From NCBI GenBank assembly GCA_023935145.1, contig CM043699.1, positions 106,988,036 through 107,052,035 of the forward strand: a DNA stretch of 64,000 nucleotides, written 5' to 3'. Positions within the stretch are counted from its first letter, which is position 1. Each line of letters begins with the position of its first letter. A model generated the notes under the pieces. It had not been told where the DNA came from. It searched no databases and saw nothing but the letters and a program-made list of their open reading frames with translations. This DNA is from Bretschneidera sinensis. Its lineage: Eukaryota; Streptophyta; Magnoliopsida; Brassicales; Akaniaceae. The position numbers and the translations under genes were made by a program. Below are positions 44,217-55,845 of this stretch, in pieces.

Positions 44217-44528
44217 ATGCCTTGTAACACAAATGAATATGCAAGTGAACATGATCCAGTTAATGGTGGTGATGCATACCAACAAGAAATATATGATAGA
44301 TGTGGTCGTACTTTTAGACCATTGGATGATGATGAAGTTTCAAACTTAATAAGGGATGATTTGCCACCTGAAGAAGTACCTATTAATGATGTATTGGAAA
44401 TCCAAGAACAAGTGATGGGTGATATTGAGTTAGATGATGAACTTGATGATGAAAATGAGGTTGATGTAGAAAGAGATTTTAGTGAAGCAAAAGATGAAGA
44501 TGTTGAATTCGACGACGATGATGATTGA
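44217..44528 (+). CDS. CACTA transposase acidic C-terminal exon
   Basis: A 103-codon frame follows the DUF4216 segment. It has CGRTFRPLDDDEVSNLIRDD and then a strongly acidic tail rich in Asp and Glu ending DVEFDDDDD. The start chosen by the frame (MPCNTNEYAS) is probably not a true start but the in-frame continuation of an exon. The stop at 44526-44528 is likely the natural end of the TNP2 protein. Confidence 0.55.
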   Translation: MPCNTNEYASEHDPVNGGDAYQQEIYDRCGRTFRPLDDDEVSNLIRDDLPPEEVPINDVLEIQEQVMGDIELDDELDDENEVDVERDFSEAKDEDVEFDDDDD

Positions 44529-44904
44529 AGTTGCTGCCACTAAATAACCTCGTTTATGTGCTTTTGATTTTCTGCTTATGTGCATGTATCATCTTTTTGG
44601 TTTTGATTTTCATGGAGGTGTTTCCTCCAACATATATGGTCTATTTGAAAAATGATGTATGAGATGTTTTTGCTTTCTTTACCAACAAAGAAGATGATTA
44701 AAAACTTATATTTTTGCTTATTTAGATTTTATATTATCTGTTTCTGTAAAATAAAGGCATGATTATATATTTTCTCTTATTTGAATACATGAGAATAACA
44801 CAGGTATGTCTTAATATATAGTTTAAGTTTTATATTATTTCACTAGATGCTTAATATTTTCTAAGATTATGCTTTGTTTTAATTATTTCTTCAAATTCTT
44901 AAAA
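44529..44904 (+). other. CACTA 3' non-coding sequence
   Basis: This AT-rich stretch has AATAAA-like signals (near 44750) and no coding signal. It ends where the truncated TorkD LTR begins. Confidence 0.45.
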
Positions 44905-45264
44905 CAGAAAGAAAATAAGACACAATATACCCAGGTTCACCCCAGAATAGGGCTACATCATGCCAGAAGTTTCACTATAATCAACCTCACAAATATCTCG
45001 TTACTTTGTGCACTCAGTACATAGAGAGTATTTATAAGCAACTTAAAACGCCTTAATTAGGGTTTTCGCCCTACTGCAAACCATTGCTATTTATAGGCTC
45101 AAGTCCAAACTGTCAAGCAAAAAACTAGACGCAAAACATGTATAGTGCCTGAAATTTTTGGGGGCGCTGCCTCTTAACCCTCGCCCACTCACCAGAGAGC
45201 AGGACCTCATGGTCGTCGAGGGTTCTACAGATTAGGACCCGTGAAATATGCACCAACTCTAACA
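44905..45264 (-). repeat. TorkD 3' LTR, truncated
   Basis: On the minus strand it starts TGTTAGAGTTGG at 45264 and aligns with the solo LTR through GTGTCTTATTTTCTTT, then diverges, so the last roughly 40 bp are lost. It also has about 100 bp near its start that the solo LTR lacks. Confidence 0.85.
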
Positions 45265-45278
45265 ATCTCCCACTTGGT
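45265..45278 (-). other. TorkD polypurine tract
   Basis: The minus strand reads AAGTGGGAGAT immediately before TGTTAGAG, the common copia polypurine tract. Confidence 0.85.
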
Positions 45279-45284
45279 AAATAC

Positions 45285-46900
45285 TTCACACACATGAAAA
45301 ACTTCCCATAAATTTGTTTCTTCAAGCCCATCTCAGTAACACACCACTCAAACTTTGCTTAACTAACTTCTTTAGTCAAGAAATCTGTGTTGTTCACTAT
45401 TGTATCGACTTTCTCCAAGATTATCACATTTTCTTCAATCTTTTCCCAGATGAAATGATATTGGATTTCAGTGTGCTTCGTTCGTGAATGAAATGTAGGA
45501 TTATTTGCTAAGAAGATAGCACTTTAATTGTCACATTTCACATTCACTGCTCAATGTTTAAACCTAAGCTCAGCACACAACCTTTGAAGCCAAATTGCTT
45601 CTTTTTCCAGCATGAGTTATCGCCATATACTCTGCCTTTATGGATGAAAGAGCAACAACACTTTTCCTCTTGCTCATCCAACTCACTGCCCACCAAATAG
45701 ATTAAAACACATATCCGTTTGTAGACCTCCTGCTATCAATGTCTCATCCCTAGTCAGCATTAACCGATCCTACAATATCAAGATTCTTCTTACTCCCATA
45801 CCTCCATAACACAATGCAAACTTTGACGTGCCATAAAGATATCTAAGAACTCTCTTGATTGCAGTCCAATGCTCTTTTCCAAGATTAAACATATATCTGC
45901 TCAATACTCCCACTACTTGGGCAATATCTAGTCTCGTATACACCATAGCGTACATCAAGCTTCCAACTGCACTAGCATAAGGTACATACGCCATCTCTTC
46001 AACTTCTTCCTCTGTCTTCAAACATTGTTCCATAGATAACTTGGTTCCCAAAGACATAAGTCCCTACCAGTTTGCTGTGAGACATGTTAAATTTCTTTAA
46101 CACTTTTTCAATATACTTCTTCTGACTTAGCCACAGTTTTTCGATTTTCAAGATCTCTCTTTATCTACATGCCCAAGATAAAGTTTGCTGGCCCTAGGTC
46201 TTCCATGTCAAACTGCCTTGCCAACGATGTCTTTATTGTGCTAATTATCTTCTTGTTATTTCTAATCAATAACATATCATCAACGTACAAGGTTAAAATG
46301 ATAAAATCAACCCCTAACCTTTTCACAAGACGTAATGATCAGCATAGCTATGAGTGAACCCAATCTGAATGATATATGTGTCAAACTTCTGGTACCATAT
46401 CTGTGGTGACTGCTTTAGTCCATACAAAAACTTCTTCAATTTACAAACCAGCTCTTTCTTGCCTTTGCTCACAAAGCCTTCAAACTGTTTCATGTAAATT
46501 TCCTCTTCTAAGTCCCCATGAAGGAAAGTTGTCTTCACATCTAGTTGCTTGACCTCTAGATCATAAGCAGCTGCCATGGATGAGACAAATATAATAGATG
46601 TCAACTTTGCTATTGGAGAAAATATCTCACCATAGTTAATTCCCTCTATTTACGAGTACCCCTTTGCAACCAGATGTGCCTTGTACTTTTTTACCATTCC
46701 ATTTGCATTTGTTTTCTTCTTAAAAATCCATTTGCACCCAATATCCTTCCTATCTCTAAGAAATTTCACAAGGCTTTATGTTTCATTCCTATCCAGTGTA
46801 TGCATCTCCTCTTTCATAGCATCCTCTGAGGTCTTAGCCTCTTTCACTGTGCTAGGATTATAACCAGTAATATTTAAAGCATATAATGCACTACAAGCAC
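45285..46900 (-). pseudogene. TorkD reverse transcriptase and RNase H
   Basis: RT blocks are DLEVKQLDVKTTFLHGDLEE (catalytic Asp), FLYGLKQSPQIWYQKFDTYI and a YVDD box at 46287-46276. Connection and RNase H regions follow (YASAVGSLMYAMVYTRLDIA, HWTAIKRVLRYLYGTSKFAL). Frame changes lie near 46320, 46060 and 45770. RNase H catalytic blocks before 45700 are degraded. Confidence 0.9.
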
Positions 46901-48160
46901 TAGAGGAATACCCGATGGTGGCCTCCTAACCTATGTAGATCTCCTCATGATATGCGTGGTTTCTACCCCTGAGCTAACATCTGAATCCTCATCCTCTACA
47001 TAAAAAACATGAATATCATGCTCAGACCCAACTGACTTAGAATCTGAAGTATCCGATGCAATTTGTGGGGTAGTCTCCCACTCGTTATCTCTCGGGGCTA
47101 AGATCAATATGATCATGCTTTGGCTGTTCCGGTACATCTTGGACAGTCGCTACATCCTTTTATGTTTTTCTGAACACATCTCTCCTGAAGACCGTACTCA
47201 TGTTTTCTAGATTCCATAACTTATACCCCTATAACCAATGAAAATGCACTTCACTGATTTGCTATCAAGTTTGTTCCTCTTTTGTTTTGGCACATGCATC
47301 TAAGCATCATACCCAAACACCCTAACATGAGCCAAACTCGATTTCTTCCCAAATAGTGCCTCAAATAGTGTCTGATCCTGTAAAGCTGATGTAAGTGACA
47401 TGTTCTTTAGATAACATGTCGTAGCCACCACCTCTTCCGAGAACTCCGGCTCTAAGCTTACACAACTCAACGTACTCATTGATTTCTCCATAAGTGATCG
47501 ATTGAGTCTTTCGGCCATCTCATTCCATTGAGGTGTATATGGAGTTGTTTTTTTTTTTTTTTTTTTTTTTTTTTACAGAATTGGTCAAACTTGTCTTAAC
47601 AAAATTCCTTTCCATTATTTGTTCTCAGTACCTTTATCTTTCTTTCCATATTATTTTCTACCAATGCTTTAAACTCATGAAACTTATCAAATGCTTCAGC
47701 TTTATTCTTAATGAAGTAAATTCATGTATACCTTGAAAAATCATCAATGAAAGAGACGTAATACCTTGATTTTCCAAGAGATTGGACCGAAATTGGCCCA
47801 AACACATCACTATGTATCAAATCCAGAATACTCTTCGCTCTCGTGCTAGTTGACTTAAAACTCACACGGTTCTGCTTGCCATGTAGACAATGCTCACAGA
47901 AACCGAATCCCATAGAGTAATCTGGGACTCCCTTCAACATCTGCTTTGATGATAAAGTAGACAGTCCATTTTCACCGATATGCCCAAGCTTCTGATGCCA
48001 CAACATAGAGGACTTCGACTTATCATCAGTCGCCTCCTCAAAGATAAAATCTCTATTGCACTGATTTTGTACTGTGCTTCCCAGCAACTTGTACAAGTAC
48101 CATACCGAATACCTTATGTGATTACTAGCGATCCACGAGTCATCTTGCATGAAGTTTTGT
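46901..48160 (-). pseudogene. TorkD integrase
   Basis: From 48150 leftward: HQKLGHIGENGLSTL and CEHCLHGKQNRVSF form the HHCC finger, then DLIHSDVFGPISVQSLGKSR (first Asp) and YVSFIDDFSRYT. After the disrupted second-Asp region, MAERLNRSLMEKSMSTL contains the catalytic Glu area, followed by the C-terminal part to about 46930. A (T)27 run at 47548-47574 replaces codons between the second Asp block and the WNEMAERLN block. Confidence 0.9.
47548..47574. repeat. Homopolymer (T)27 in TorkD integrase
   Basis: Twenty-seven consecutive T residues on the plus strand (poly-A on the coding strand) lie in integrase. The length is prone to sequencing error. Confidence 0.8.
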
Positions 48161-48622
48161 CACAGCTGAAATTCACTCCCTCATCTGTCATCTTGCTGAC
48201 TGTCATCAAGTTCCTGCTGAGGCCTGGAATCTGCATCATACCTGGAAGTTTCCTGACCATCCCATCATTCATCTTTAACTTCACTTTCCAACGACCAATA
48301 ATTTTCACCGGAGAGTTATCTTCTAGTAAAAAATTTCCCACATCAATGGTTTCATACTCACGAAACCAGTCCCTGTGAGGTGTCATGTGAAAAGATGCTC
48401 ATGTATCAATTATTAAAACACTTCGATTTGATTGAGCTAAACAGGACGCCATATTTAAGTCACCAACATCATCATTTTGGTTCTTGTTTCCCGAAGCTGA
48501 TCTCTTGCTTATCCGTCATTCAGGGTTCACACTTTTAATTCTGCAATCATTCTTCAGATGTACTGGCTTTCTACACTTCGAACACTTCAACCCAGATTTA
48601 TCCCTACTTTTTGATCTTCTCC
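48161..48622 (-). pseudogene. TorkD gag end (zinc knuckle) and protease
   Basis: CFKCRKPVHLKNDC at about 48590-48545 is an intact-looking CX2CX4HX4C knuckle. The protease site reads IIDT-stop-ASFHMT at about 48410, with the Asp kept but the Gly codon mutated to a stop. The pre-integrase segment follows (LLEDNSPVKIIGRWKVKLKM, GMMQIPGLSRNLMTVSKM). Coding similarity ends sharply at 48622. Confidence 0.87.
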
Positions 48623-50196
48623 ATTATACTATCGACATTCTCTCAAAAATTATAATTGATTTGTTTTTATTATATGTTAGTAATGATAATATCTTTATTT
48701 CGGACATAAATATGAATGCACGGTTGACTAAGGTTTCTACACACAACATCATTGTAAAACTATCCATTTGGTTTATGATAGCTTTGCAATTTCTTATCAA
48801 GGTGATTTTTGACATGGTTGATTCTATCACTCGTATGAGGATAAACATTTTTCTCATAGTGATGAATACTAATGGTCTATATGCTTTATGCAATTATGAC
48901 CTTTTAAAACCACTTTAAGCTGGTTATAAAAATCAATTATTAAATTTAGTGGTAAGATAATTTTTTGAGGATGTATAAATCAATTTGGAAACAATTTAAG
49001 TTATTTCTTATTTGGATACAAAGAATTTTGGATAGTAAACATTTTTCACATAGTAATGAATAACTTTAGCATTGACTTTGCTTTATAAGCCGCAAACTTT
49101 CAACTCCTCAACGATGTCGGATAAGAAGTTCACCTTCCTCATTTATACCTCAAGTCTAGAGAGCTTGATAGAGCTTATGGAGAAGGATTTCCCATTGACA
49201 CTGCCAATGTTACATTCCGAGAGTTTGCGTTGTGTTCATGTGAGGTATTGTTCGCTTTAGCTTATTAGGCCTACAAGGTCTTGCCCGGTAAAAAAGTTTC
49301 ACATGGAAGGGATTGAGCCCTTGCTTTATAAGCCGCAAGCTCTCTCGACTCCTCAATGATGTAGGATAGAAAGTTTTTCTTTCTTATTTATATTACAAAA
49401 AAGACAAAAACACATGTATAATCCATGGTGAAACTCTTTTCAATAAATTATTGTTTGATATTTAGTTTTTGGATATATAATTGAAGTTATTTTACTACTT
49501 AACTTGATTATATTTTTTTACTTCAAGTCTTAGTTAAATTGTATGGTATTGTTTTATTACAAATACCAAAATTATATTGTGTTGGAACAAATGAAAACAA
49601 ATTAATGTAAATTCATTTTTTTATTATAATCTTATAATTTAATTTTATTGAATATTTAAATCTAAGTTAGCTTATTACATCTAATTATTTTTTAATAACA
49701 ACATTTAATTATTAAGTTTATTAAATTCTTTATATTAAAGTTTTATTTATTGGGATTTATTACTTTGGATCTCTATGAAATTTATGAATTGGATTTTATA
49801 TCTTAAATAATTATAAAACCGAAACTACGTAGTTTTAGTGAATAATAAGCTTCTTCAAAATAAAAGAGAGCAAAACTTAAATCCCCTAAAAAAAAATCTT
49901 TTCAAATACTTATATTAATAGATATTTGGATTATATATGCATAGGCTGAATTTAAATCATGTAATAATCTTTTGTGACTGGAAAATTGTTTTTTTTCTTA
50001 GAAACATTCTACATTAAACAAGAATATTTCCTAAACAAATATTAATTGCTAATTAAGCCAAGAATTACTTGTGAAAATTGTAGTTGAAAAGGTTTTGGCA
50101 AAAGAACTTCATTGAAAAAGCAGGATCTTAATAAAATAGAAAGACAAATGATTTATCTGCCTTTTCTGTTTCCTTTTTAATGCAAAAGAATTACTA
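48623..50196. other. Unassigned AT-rich sequence with a diverged direct repeat
   Basis: I see no recognisable coding domain. A repeat of about 70 bp occurs at about 49075-49145 and 49320-49390 (shared words CTTTATAAGCCGCAA, ACTCCTCAA, GATGT). A CTACGTAGTTTTA palindrome is at 49824-49838. This could be remaining CACTA sequence or host intergenic DNA; I cannot decide. Confidence 0.4.
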
Positions 50197-50201
50197 GTTA
50201 C
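50197..50201. repeat. Target site duplication GTTAC, left of solo LTR
   Basis: GTTAC precedes TGTTAGAG and is repeated at 50509-50513 after the terminal CA. Confidence 0.92.
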
Positions 50202-50508
50202 TGTTAGAGTTGATGCATACTTCAGGCCATGTACATGTTTTGGGTTTCGTTTTTTGCTTGACAGTTTGTGCTTGGGCCCATGAATAGCTATGGTTTTGCA
50301 GCAGGGCGGAAACCCTAATTAGGGCGTCTTGAGTTGCTTATAAATACTCTCTATGTACCGAGCGAACATTGTAACGAGAGATTTGTGAGGTTTATTATAG
50401 TGAAACTTCTGGCAGGATGTAGCCTTATTCTAGGGTGAACCTGGGTATATTGTGTCTTATTTTCTTTATGTTTATAATTCGTGTGATTGATAGGTCTCGA
50501 ATCGTTCA
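50202..50508 (+). repeat. Solo LTR of the TorkD family, plus orientation
   Basis: This 307-bp sequence starts TGTTAGAGTTG, ends CGTTCA, and is flanked by perfect GTTAC duplications with no internal domain. That is the hallmark of LTR-LTR recombination. The TATA box TATAAATA is at 50339-50346. It aligns with the TorkD LTR in reverse orientation. Confidence 0.9.
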
Positions 50509-50513
50509 GTTAC
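50509..50513. repeat. Target site duplication GTTAC, right of solo LTR
   Basis: Identical to 50197-50201. Confidence 0.92.
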
Positions 50514-51356
50514 TAAGAGTATATTGTTAAGAGAATTCAAATCTAACACTTAAATGTTAACATAACTTAGCCTTTTTTGGTAGGACTTATCTTTTTGACT
50601 TATGGGATTTAAAGTGCAAACTAAGCCTACTTATTTCAAAATCATTGTTTGGCATAATAAGTTCGGTCAAACTGTCTTCTAACTTATATAAGTCAATCTT
50701 CTAACATAAAATGGTCATAATGCTTATTCTTTTCTTTTTCTTTTTTGTTTTGTTTTGTTTTATTTTGTTTTTACTTATTAGGTCTTATAAGTCAACGTAT
50801 AAATTGACTTACGAGACAAAAGTGAAAAAGACAAAACTGAACATTTGCTCAATTCACTTCGCAAACATTGACACTCTTTTTCAAAACTCATTGTCGAATT
50901 CAATCCTACTTCTTCTCTATTCTGCCTCGAGTTGACCAAAATCCATCACTGTAATTCTTCTATCCTCCTTGTAACGGCCTAAACAACATTAGGTATGGAT
51001 ATTTTCTGTTGCCATTCTCAAAATTGCGATTTCTAGATGCTTTGTTTTTTTTTTCTTTGTAATTTCTCATTGAAATTTGTCATTTCGGTTTGTTGCTCGA
51101 ATTTAGGTGGGATTGTTTCTTGATTTTAGGTGGATTTGGGTTTTTTTTTCTAAATCTTGTTTGGGTTTGTTGCTGGAATGTTGTTTGGGATTTTTGCTCA
51201 ATTTTAGGTGGATTTGTTTTTTTAATTTTTTTTATATGTTGTTTGGGTATGTTTCTCAACTTTTTGTAATTTTGGGGCATCAAGACCTCCCTTCCTGATG
51301 CTCTTGATGTGTAATGGCATAGATATGCTTTTTTTTTTTGTCAAAACATAATTTTC
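50514..51356. other. Unassigned sequence, possible low-copy DNA
   Basis: No transposon domain is seen. Repeated words occur near the left (CTTATAAGTCAA and GACTTATAAG types, 50585-50800). At 51090-51215 a T/G-rich imperfect repeat carries TTTAGGTGGATTTG three times. AGGTATGG at about 50990 could be a splice donor, but no open frame supports a gene. Confidence 0.4.
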
Positions 51357-52330
51357 TGTAAACGGAGGTTCAAACCCAATAGGGTGATGAATTGGGTTTT
51401 AAAAACTTTTTCTAATTAACTTGCAAGTTTTTAAACAGTTGAATACAGAAAGCACACGATAAAATAATATGCTTGAAAATAAAAGAGTTAAGGAAGAGAA
51501 TATGCAAACTCCGTTTATAGTGGTTCGGCAATATCAGATTCCTTTCGACCCTACGTCCACTCTCTTCAAGGAAACTCCTTGAAGTAATCCACTAAAAATT
51601 TAGTTGTACAACTTTACGGGTGTTGCACAAACCTTACAATAATCTCTTCCTCGCAGAAGTTACAACCAAAGTGTTTAATCCTAAACACTCTAAGAGTTAT
51701 ACTAACTCTTTCCCTTTATAATAAATGGAATTTGTTGTAAAGTAAATGATAGAGAGATATCAATAAGTTCTTTTACAAATGAACAATATCTCTCTTTCAA
51801 GAATAAGCTTGAAGAATGGCTCAATAATAAATTTTCCAAAGCTTTTAAGAATTTAATGAGCTATCTTGTGAATTGAATGTGTTCTCTTCTTATTTTAAAT
51901 GCTCATTGAAGTGGGTTTCTATAGCCTTGAATCAATATGGCTATTTGAAACTAACTTGGTAGGTTTGGAGCATTAAATGTTCAAGTATTGTGTCTCAAAC
52001 GGTCATATTTTTGAATTACCAGTCGATTGGGTCCTTGTACCAATCGACTGGGTCAAGTGAAGATATTTCATCTTTTAGGCTAAGGGAGAGTACCAGTCAA
52101 CTGGGCCAAAGTACCAGTCAATTGGGCTAGAGGACCAGTCGACTGAGTGACGTTACCAATCGATTGGGTCCTCAGTATCAGTCGACTGAAAACTTTCTGT
52201 CCTATATCTCAGTCGACTGGTATAGGGACCCAATCGACTGGGTTGTCCTTCAACCCAGTTTTCTTTTTCAAAAAACAGTTTTGACTTAGAAACTTTTTTT
52301 ATTTTTAGTTTTGTCAAAGTCTTTTATAAA
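51357..52330 (-). repeat. Cop3 3' LTR, truncated
   Basis: On the minus strand it ends GTTTACAG at 51357 and aligns with the Cop2 LTR back to about the TTTTGACAAAACT word near 52318. The TGTTGACCC start is lost. It holds about nine CCAGTCGACTGG motifs at 52018-52250. It is taken as the 3' LTR of Cop3 because it has the same strand and Cop3 ORF3 lies beyond the Tek insertion. Confidence 0.82.
52018..52250. promoter_or_regulatory. CCAGTCGACTGG motif array in Cop3 LTR
   Basis: About nine copies, many in the longer context ACCAGTCGACTGGGTC, occur within 235 bp. It is the densest LTR copy of the array here. Confidence 0.65.
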
Positions 52331-54790
52331 TTGAAAGTACAGCTTCAAGAGTTGTTAGATAAACAACTTATTCGATTTAGTGTATCATCATGAGGAGTCA
52401 ATGTAGTGTTTGTGAAAAAGAAAGATAGAACAATGAGATTGTGTATAGACTACAAATAGTTTAATAAGAACAAATACATTTTTTTAGGATAAATAAATTA
52501 TTTGAGCAATGCAAGAAGTGAGAGTGTTTTCTAAGATAAACGTGAGATCAGGTTATCACCAATAGAGGATAAAGAAGGGAGATGTGCCTAAGACTGCTTT
52601 TAGGACACGTTATGGTCATAAGCTTTTTGTGATGTCATTTGGATTAACTAATGTTCTAGAAAAATTCATGGACTTGATGAATAGAGTGTTTAAACTATAT
52701 CTAACAAGTTTACGATTGTATTTGACTTTCCGATATAATCTAAGAGGGAAAAACAACACGTGAAACATTAGACAATGTGTTGGAGATTCTGAGGAGAGAG
52801 AAATTATATACAAAGTTCTCTAAGTGTGAGTGTTGGCTGAATGAAATAACTTTCTTGGAACATATAATATCCAGAAATGGCATAACAGTTGATCCACAAA
52901 AGGTAGAGACAATGTTAAGTTGGGAAAAACCAACTAATGTAACTGAGATTAGAATATTCTTGGGGTTAGCTGGTTATTATATAAAATTCTTTTAGAATTT
53001 TTCTATTATTGTAATACTATTGAATAGACTGACCAAGAAAGAGATAATATTTGTATGGTGAGGGAAGTGTGAGAAAAATTTTCAATTACTAAAGGAGAAA
53101 TTGACTACAGCTCCAGTATTGGTGTTTTCTTCTAGTGCTGAAGGATTTGTGGTGTATAGTGATGCGTCGATGGGGATATGTGTAACATAGGAAAGCTGTG
53201 GCCCACACTCCTAGGCAATTGAAGATTCATGATAGAAATTACCCTACTCATGACTTAGAGTTGGCTGATATAGTGTTTACTTTAAAGATTGGAGACATCA
53301 TCTGTATAGAGCCACTTGTGAGAAATTAATGAGTTATAAGAGTTTGACATACTTACCTACCTAGAGAGAGTTGAATTTGAGACAAAGATGGTAGATGAAG
53401 TTAATTAGTAACGATGATTGTACAATTCACTATCATCTAGAAAATACGAAGGTGATAGCTGATGCATTGAGTAGAAAGTCTACAAGAAAGTTAACTGTTA
53501 TTGGGAGTCCTGATGTGAAATTGATGATAAATTTAAAAGAGATAAGGATAAAGTTGAATATCATTGATAAAGAATCATGGTTAACAAATATGATTGTATT
53601 GTCATCCATAGTAAAATGTTTGTTAGAGATGCAAGGTAAAGATGAAGAGATAGAAAAGATTAAACATTGAGTGCTTACTAGAAAGCATTTTGAGTTCAAA
53701 ATTTGAAACGAGGGCCTTTCGGTATTGGAACATGGAAATTGTGTTCCCAATAATGTGAAGTTGAGAGAGGAGATACTGAGAGAGGCATATGATGATGTAG
53801 ATTTGATGCAATCAAGTAACAATAAGATGTATAGAGGATTGAGACAAAATCTATAGTGGTCAAGATTGAAGAAGGGTGTAGCTGAGATTGTGAGGTTGTA
53901 TGGAGCGGCAAGAAGAATAGTGTCAAATAGAGATGCTAGATTTACATCTTGGTTTTGGAGAGGCTTTTAGAAGGCCATGGGTACAAAGTTGCAATTTAAT
54001 ATAATTTTTTTATGCTAAGACAGAAAGGATTATTAGATTACTAAAAGATATGTTAAGGGCAAATGTGATGAGTTCTCAGAGAGTTGGAATGGTTACATGC
54101 CATCGATAGAAATTGCTTATAATAATAAGTATTAAACTAGTATTGGGATGACACCCTTTGAGGCTTTATATGGTAGAATGTGTAGAACTTCAGTATGCTG
54201 GGAAGAAGTTGGAGAGAGAAAGATATATGGCCCAAAAATGATAGACTTGACTATTGAGTGGATCAAACTGGTTAGGGAGAACCTTAGAGCAGTCTAGAAC
54301 AAACAGAATGGATATGTTGATAAAAGAAGATGACCTCTCGAGTTCCAAGTTGGTGATTGGGTATTTTTGAAGATATCTCTGTGGAAGGGTGTGTTGAGGT
54401 TTAAAAAGAAGGGAAAGTTGGGCCCAAGATTTGTGGGACCATATGAGGTGATTAAGAGAATTTGAACCGTAGCATATCGTTTGGATTTGCCTCCAGAATT
54501 AAAGGAATCACATAATGTGTTTCAGGTGTCACTACCAAGAAAGTACTTACACGATGAATCTCATAGTATCTCGAATCAGACAATAGAATTTTAGGAAGAT
54601 TTGACTCTTATGTAAGTATCGGTCAGAATCCTAGACAGAAAGGAACAAGTCTTGCGTAATAAAATCATTTCTTTAATTCAAGTATTATGGCGGAATAAAG
54701 ATGTCGAAGAAGTTACGTGGGAGCGTGAAGCAAAAATAAGGAAGGATTACCCCCCAACTCTTTTCTTGATTTTAGGTAAGAAAATTTCGA
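52331..54790 (+). pseudogene. Tek pol: RT, RNase H, integrase, chromodomain
   Basis: RT starts VQLQELLDKQLIRFSVSS and includes MRLCIDYK, later LYTKFSKCECWLNEITFLEH and FLGLAGYYIKFF. RNase H is visible as VVYSDASMGI and STRKL-preceding VIADALSRKS. Integrase is degraded (RIVSNRDARFTS holds the second Asp; AYNNKY, MTPFEALYGRMCRT), followed by VGDWVFLKISLWKGVLRFKK and GPRFVGPYEVI. The end VRILDRKEQVLRNKIISL and VLWRNKDVEEVTWEREAKIR is the chromodomain-type tail of Tekay elements. Many stops and deletions, including the RT catalytic FADD area, are present. Confidence 0.87.
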
Positions 54791-54817
54791 GATGAAATTT
54801 TGTAAGGTGGATAGAAT
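54791..54817 (+). other. Tek polypurine tract region
   Basis: GAGATGAAATTTTGTAAGGTGGATAG-type sequence sits between the stop of pol and TGTAATAC. It is a decayed version of the usual chromovirus GGGGAGAATG tract. Confidence 0.6.
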
Positions 54818-55845
54818 TGTAATACTTATATATGTAAAGTAAGGGTAAAAAGGTACTTTAATAAATATGATATAGAGTTAAAATAATGTATAAATATTTT
54901 TAAATGCGAAAAGTTAAATTGTAAAAAAAATTTCAGGGACACCTAGAGACGTCCCAGAAGAAAGAAAGAAAAAAAAAAACCAAATCGTGGCAATAGGTGG
55001 CAGCACCTATTGCCCAATGCAAATTGAAGACATGCATGCCTTCCACCTAGCAAAACATGGAGCCTTTATGGGATTTAAGGCATGCTGATGACTTTCAAAA
55101 ATTTCAACTAAGTTTACTTATATATATACATTATACTTAACGAAATTTATATTTATTTATACTTACCGATTTCGTTTATTTTCTTTCAATTACTCTTTTT
55201 TTTTTAAAATACTTGGGGACCTAAAGAAAGGTTGAAAGGGCAAAATTTTGAAGGAGTTATGGGGGAATTTTATAGAGAGTCATGAGAAGCTATCAGAAAA
55301 TTAGAAGGTAATAATGTAATGTTTATTTTTGAATTTTTAGCATTCATGAAATTTCCCGAAAGGAGGTGATCCACGGGTAGCTTTAAGTGCTACGTGGTGA
55401 GCTAGATTTACTTTAAGTAATCTAAATAAAAATGAAATATCTAGTGATAATATTAAATAAATTATTAGCTTATGCTTTGGCGGTAGATAAAAATTTGATT
55501 GATAGGTATGATATGAATTTTGGACATGTAGAAAATTATTAGGTGAGAAATTATATTTTTGGCATAATAAGTTGATTTAATAATAAAAGCAATAAGTGAA
55601 ATTCTTGATGAGCTATGGTTGATGTTTTGATACGAATTATGAGAAGATGAAATTTAGTGGATCTTGGTAAGCTTTGATGGATGATTTGATGTGATCTAGG
55701 ATGAGAAGAATTTAGTGAAATTTTTTATATATAACTTGAGAAAAATCAGGATAGTCAATTTAAATATTTGGATTCGTGTTTGTTTCTTTGTTTTTTTTTA
55801 TGTTATTGTTCAGATGCATACTTCATATCATTGTTCATATGCATA

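Larger units (their letters stand above)
40037..44904 (+). mobile_element. CACTA (En/Spm) DNA transposon, 3' end not found
   Basis: It starts CATTACAAGAAAT, a one-base-decayed form of the plant CACTACAAGAAA terminal repeat, followed by GC-richer subterminal repeats. A multi-piece TNP2-type transposase gene spans 41686-44528. The right terminal repeat (TTTCTTGTAGTG type) was not found before the TorkD LTR at about 44905 or between 48623 and 51356, so the right end is lost or outside recognition. Confidence 0.82.
44905..48622 (-). mobile_element. TorkD: Ty1/copia element of TNT1/Tork type, minus strand, truncated at both ends
   Basis: Reading leftward: the end of gag with a CCHC box, protease, pre-integrase, integrase, RT, RNase H, polypurine tract and 3' LTR. 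The sequence stops at 48622 within gag, so the 5' LTR, primer site and gag N-terminus are missing. The LTR is also cut near 44905. Its LTR is related to the solo LTR at 50202, which lies in the opposite orientation. Confidence 0.88.

Noticed and set aside
48484..48918. Plus-strand ORF of 144 codons
   Set aside because: The left part is antisense to the TorkD zinc knuckle and the rest runs into AT-rich unassigned DNA; no domain is recognised.
53433..53926. Minus-strand ORFs of 129 and 76 codons
   Set aside because: They are antisense to Tek RNase H and integrase, whose plus-strand motifs are recognisable.
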